Assembly: GCA_026982475.1 (NCBI GenBank)
Contig: JALSHB010000212.1
Coordinates: forward strand, 1 to 39,529
Length of the DNA: 39,529 bases
Direction of reading: 5' to 3'
From: Chromatiales bacterium
Lineage (GTDB): Bacteria; Pseudomonadota; Gammaproteobacteria; SZUA-152
Under the pieces are notes generated by a model, which ran no database searches, was not told the origin of the DNA, and saw only the letters and a program-made list of their open reading frames with translations. This document shows positions 38,092 to 39,529 of the stretch, in pieces. The stretch's first letter is position 1. Each line of letters begins with the position of its first letter. Made by a program: the position numbers and the translations under genes.

Positions 38092-39327
38092 GTGAATATC
38101 AGTTCAAAACATCTGGCGATTGGCGCCATCGTGGTTGGCGGGATCGTTATTGTCGCCTATAACATGGGCGCAAAGAAGGCCGAGGCGCCCGAGCAGGCAG
38201 CCGTCTCCGCGCCAGCGGCGCCATCCGCTGCTCCCGGCCACCCGGGTGGTGTGCCCCCGGTGAGCGACCTGCTTCCCAGTGATGCGCCGACGGCGAAGAC
38301 GGCCGACTTCGCCCATTTCCGCGTCGGCAACCGCAACGTCAAGGGCATGCTGTCCGATGGTGACGAAGTCTGGGTAGGCACTTCCGGCGGGGTGATTCGC
38401 TATGACATTCACAGTGATGACTACAAGCTCTTCGATGTCAAGAACGGCAGCCTCGTGTCCAACGGTGTTTTCCATGTCAGCAAGATTCGCGGCAAGATCA
38501 TGGTCGGCACCTACGGCGGCGGCCTGTCGGTCTATGACCCGGCAACGGATAGCTGGAAGAACTACAATATTCCGGCGGGCCTGGCCGACCAATTCGTCTA
38601 CGACCTTGTCGAGGACAGAAACGGCGATCTGTGGATCGCCACCTGGTCCGGCGCCAATCGTGTCAAGGACGGCAAACTGGACGATGCCGCCAGTTGGGAG
38701 ACCTTCACCGTTGCCAACACCAATGGCGGCCTGCCCAACGACTGGGTCTATGGTATCGACGTCGGCAAGGATGGCGAGATTTGGCTGGCGACCGAAGGTG
38801 GGTTGGCCCGTTTCAAGGACGGCACCTGGACCAACTGGAACCATGATGATGGGTTGGGGGCGAAGTACGAAGTGGTGAAGGACGATATTGCCTTCACCAA
38901 TGATCCGGCTGCGGCCTCCAAGCATCACGCGCGCCAGAAGGAGGAGCAAGGCCTGAGCGATGTAAAGGTTGGCTTCAACCCTAACTACATCGTCTCTATG
39001 GCCGTCGATGAGGACGGGATAGTGTGGGCCGGCACCTGGGGCGGTGGCCTGTCCCGCTTTGATGGCAAGACCTGGAAGACCTATACCGTCAAGGACGGCC
39101 TGCCGGGTAATCACATCTTCATGCTGCACAAGAACCGTGGTGGCCCGCTTTGGATCGGCACCAACAAGGGGCTGGCGCGTTTCCGTCCGGACGGTAGCGG
39201 ATTCATTGTCATGACCCAGGCCGATGGCCTGTTTGCCAACAACGTGTTTTCCCTCGCGGAAGCGAGTGACGGCAGTCTGTGGGTCGGCAGCTTCGGTGGT
39301 GTGGCGAGGATCTTTAATCCGAAGTAA
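38092..39327 (+). CDS. Membrane-anchored regulator-type beta-propeller protein
   Basis: A 411-residue protein with an uncleaved-looking N-terminal anchor (about 8-27), a Pro/Ala linker (about 35-65) and propeller blades like the preceding gene, for example WVGTSGGVIRYD, IWLATEGGLARFKDG and VWAGTWGGGLSRFDGKTW. It differs in having an anchor instead of a lipobox. The GTG at 38092 has GGAGAG about five bases upstream and is preferred to TTG 38080. An intrinsic terminator follows 22 bases after the stop, ending this three-gene group. Confidence 0.82.
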   Translation: MNISSKHLAIGAIVVGGIVIVAYNMGAKKAEAPEQAAVSAPAAPSAAPGHPGGVPPVSDLLPSDAPTAKTADFAHFRVGNRNVKGMLSDGDEVWVGTSGGVIRYDIHSDDYKLFDVKNGSLVSNGVFHVSKIRGKIMVGTYGGGLSVYDPATDSWKNYNIPAGLADQFVYDLVEDRNGDLWIATWSGANRVKDGKLDDAASWETFTVANTNGGLPNDWVYGIDVGKDGEIWLATEGGLARFKDGTWTNWNHDDGLGAKYEVVKDDIAFTNDPAAASKHHARQKEEQGLSDVKVGFNPNYIVSMAVDEDGIVWAGTWGGGLSRFDGKTWKTYTVKDGLPGNHIFMLHKNRGGPLWIGTNKGLARFRPDGSGFIVMTQADGLFANNVFSLAEASDGSLWVGSFGGVARIFNPK

Positions 39328-39349
39328 CGTTTCATCGATGTGAAAAATC

Positions 39350-39386
39350 AGGCCCTGCCCGGTGATTTCGGACAGGGCCTTTTTTA
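39350..39386 (+). terminator. Intrinsic terminator after the propeller genes
   Basis: AGGCCCTG (39350-39357) pairs with CAGGGCCT (39373-39380), followed by a run of T to 39385. This is a good rho-independent terminator closing the monoheme cytochrome and propeller operon, and possibly the whole ccm transcript. Confidence 0.85.
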
Positions 39387-39482
39387 TGGGTAGGTTACCG
39401 CAGCAGCGCTTTTGCTCCACACTATCTGCCGGGCTTGTTCCGGTGTTGGCCTGGTGAGCGGGTGTCGTTGTCCTGAACAATG

Positions 39483-39508
39483 GTAGGAGCGGACCCTTGG
39501 GCCGCGAT
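39483..39508. repeat. REP-like palindromic element
   Basis: The sequence starts with GTAGGAGCGG and contains an imperfect palindrome GCGGaCCC-TT-GGGCCGC with one bulged base, ending GCGAT. This matches the GTAG-headed REP elements common between genes in Pseudomonas and other gammaproteobacteria, which are moved by REP-associated tyrosine transposases. It lies in the gene-free end of the window; 39387-39529 shows nothing else. Confidence 0.6.
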
Positions 39509-39529
39509 GGTTTTCCCACCCTTGGCATC

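Noticed and set aside
1-39529. CRISPR arrays, rRNA genes, riboswitches, replication origins
   Set aside because: No regularly spaced repeats, rRNA-like sequence or recognisable riboswitch core was seen in any gap between genes.

Overview
The window reads as a GC-rich gammaproteobacterial chromosome. Pointers to this are an rplM-rpsI pair followed by a tRNA-Gln(CUG), a Gram-negative porin, many Sec and lipoprotein signals, an outer-membrane barrel ending in Phe, and a complete ccmABCDEFGHI operon in the usual gammaproteobacterial order. The species cannot be named from the sequence. The dominant theme is making, exporting and using multiheme c-type cytochromes, most likely for extracellular electron transfer.

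Layout. 1-1330: the truncated 5' end of an IS transposase and its repeat-bearing end, directly against the rplM promoter, then rplM, rpsI and tRNA-Gln. 1430-2551: a porin with its own promoter. 2632-23776: the electron-transfer locus, all on the + strand. It holds an NHL-propeller lipoprotein, an OmcE-like tetraheme cytochrome with its own promoter and a strong terminator, a parvulin-fold protein, a 591-residue outer-membrane barrel, two triheme c7-type cytochromes, a cupredoxin lipoprotein, a third triheme cytochrome, two more NHL lipoproteins, and then a duplicated two-gene cassette. Each cassette copy is an 11-heme cytochrome followed by a protein with two lactonase-type propellers. 23736-25735 (- strand): a methyltransferase with an apparent lipobox and a multi-spanning isoprenylcysteine/phospholipid methyltransferase-like protein. 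25854-28981: a System II cytochrome c maturation set (short ResB, CcsA) with a TPR protein and a TlpA-like lipoprotein thioredoxin. 29219-36462: the full System I set, ccmA to ccmI. 36547-39327: a monoheme cytochrome c and two paralogous exported regulator-type propellers, ended by a terminator. A REP-like palindrome lies at the right edge.

How the parts may work together (inference). The three triheme cytochromes could carry electrons across the periplasm and the barrel could form the outer-membrane passage. The OmcE-like protein could polymerise into a heme wire outside the cell. The 11-heme proteins begin with the same four-heme, eight-histidine pattern and then add seven hemes, so they could be a terminal reductase/oxidase, a wire cap or a new type of wire subunit. 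Seven genes encode beta-propellers, five of them inside the locus, so propellers look like structural or assembly partners of the cytochromes. The two maturation systems next door would supply heme attachment. The 11-heme/double-propeller cassette, with Gly-Met tracts in only one copy, is the most novel-looking part. The direction of electron flow (mineral reduction, or oxidation of iron or sulfur) cannot be decided from sequence.
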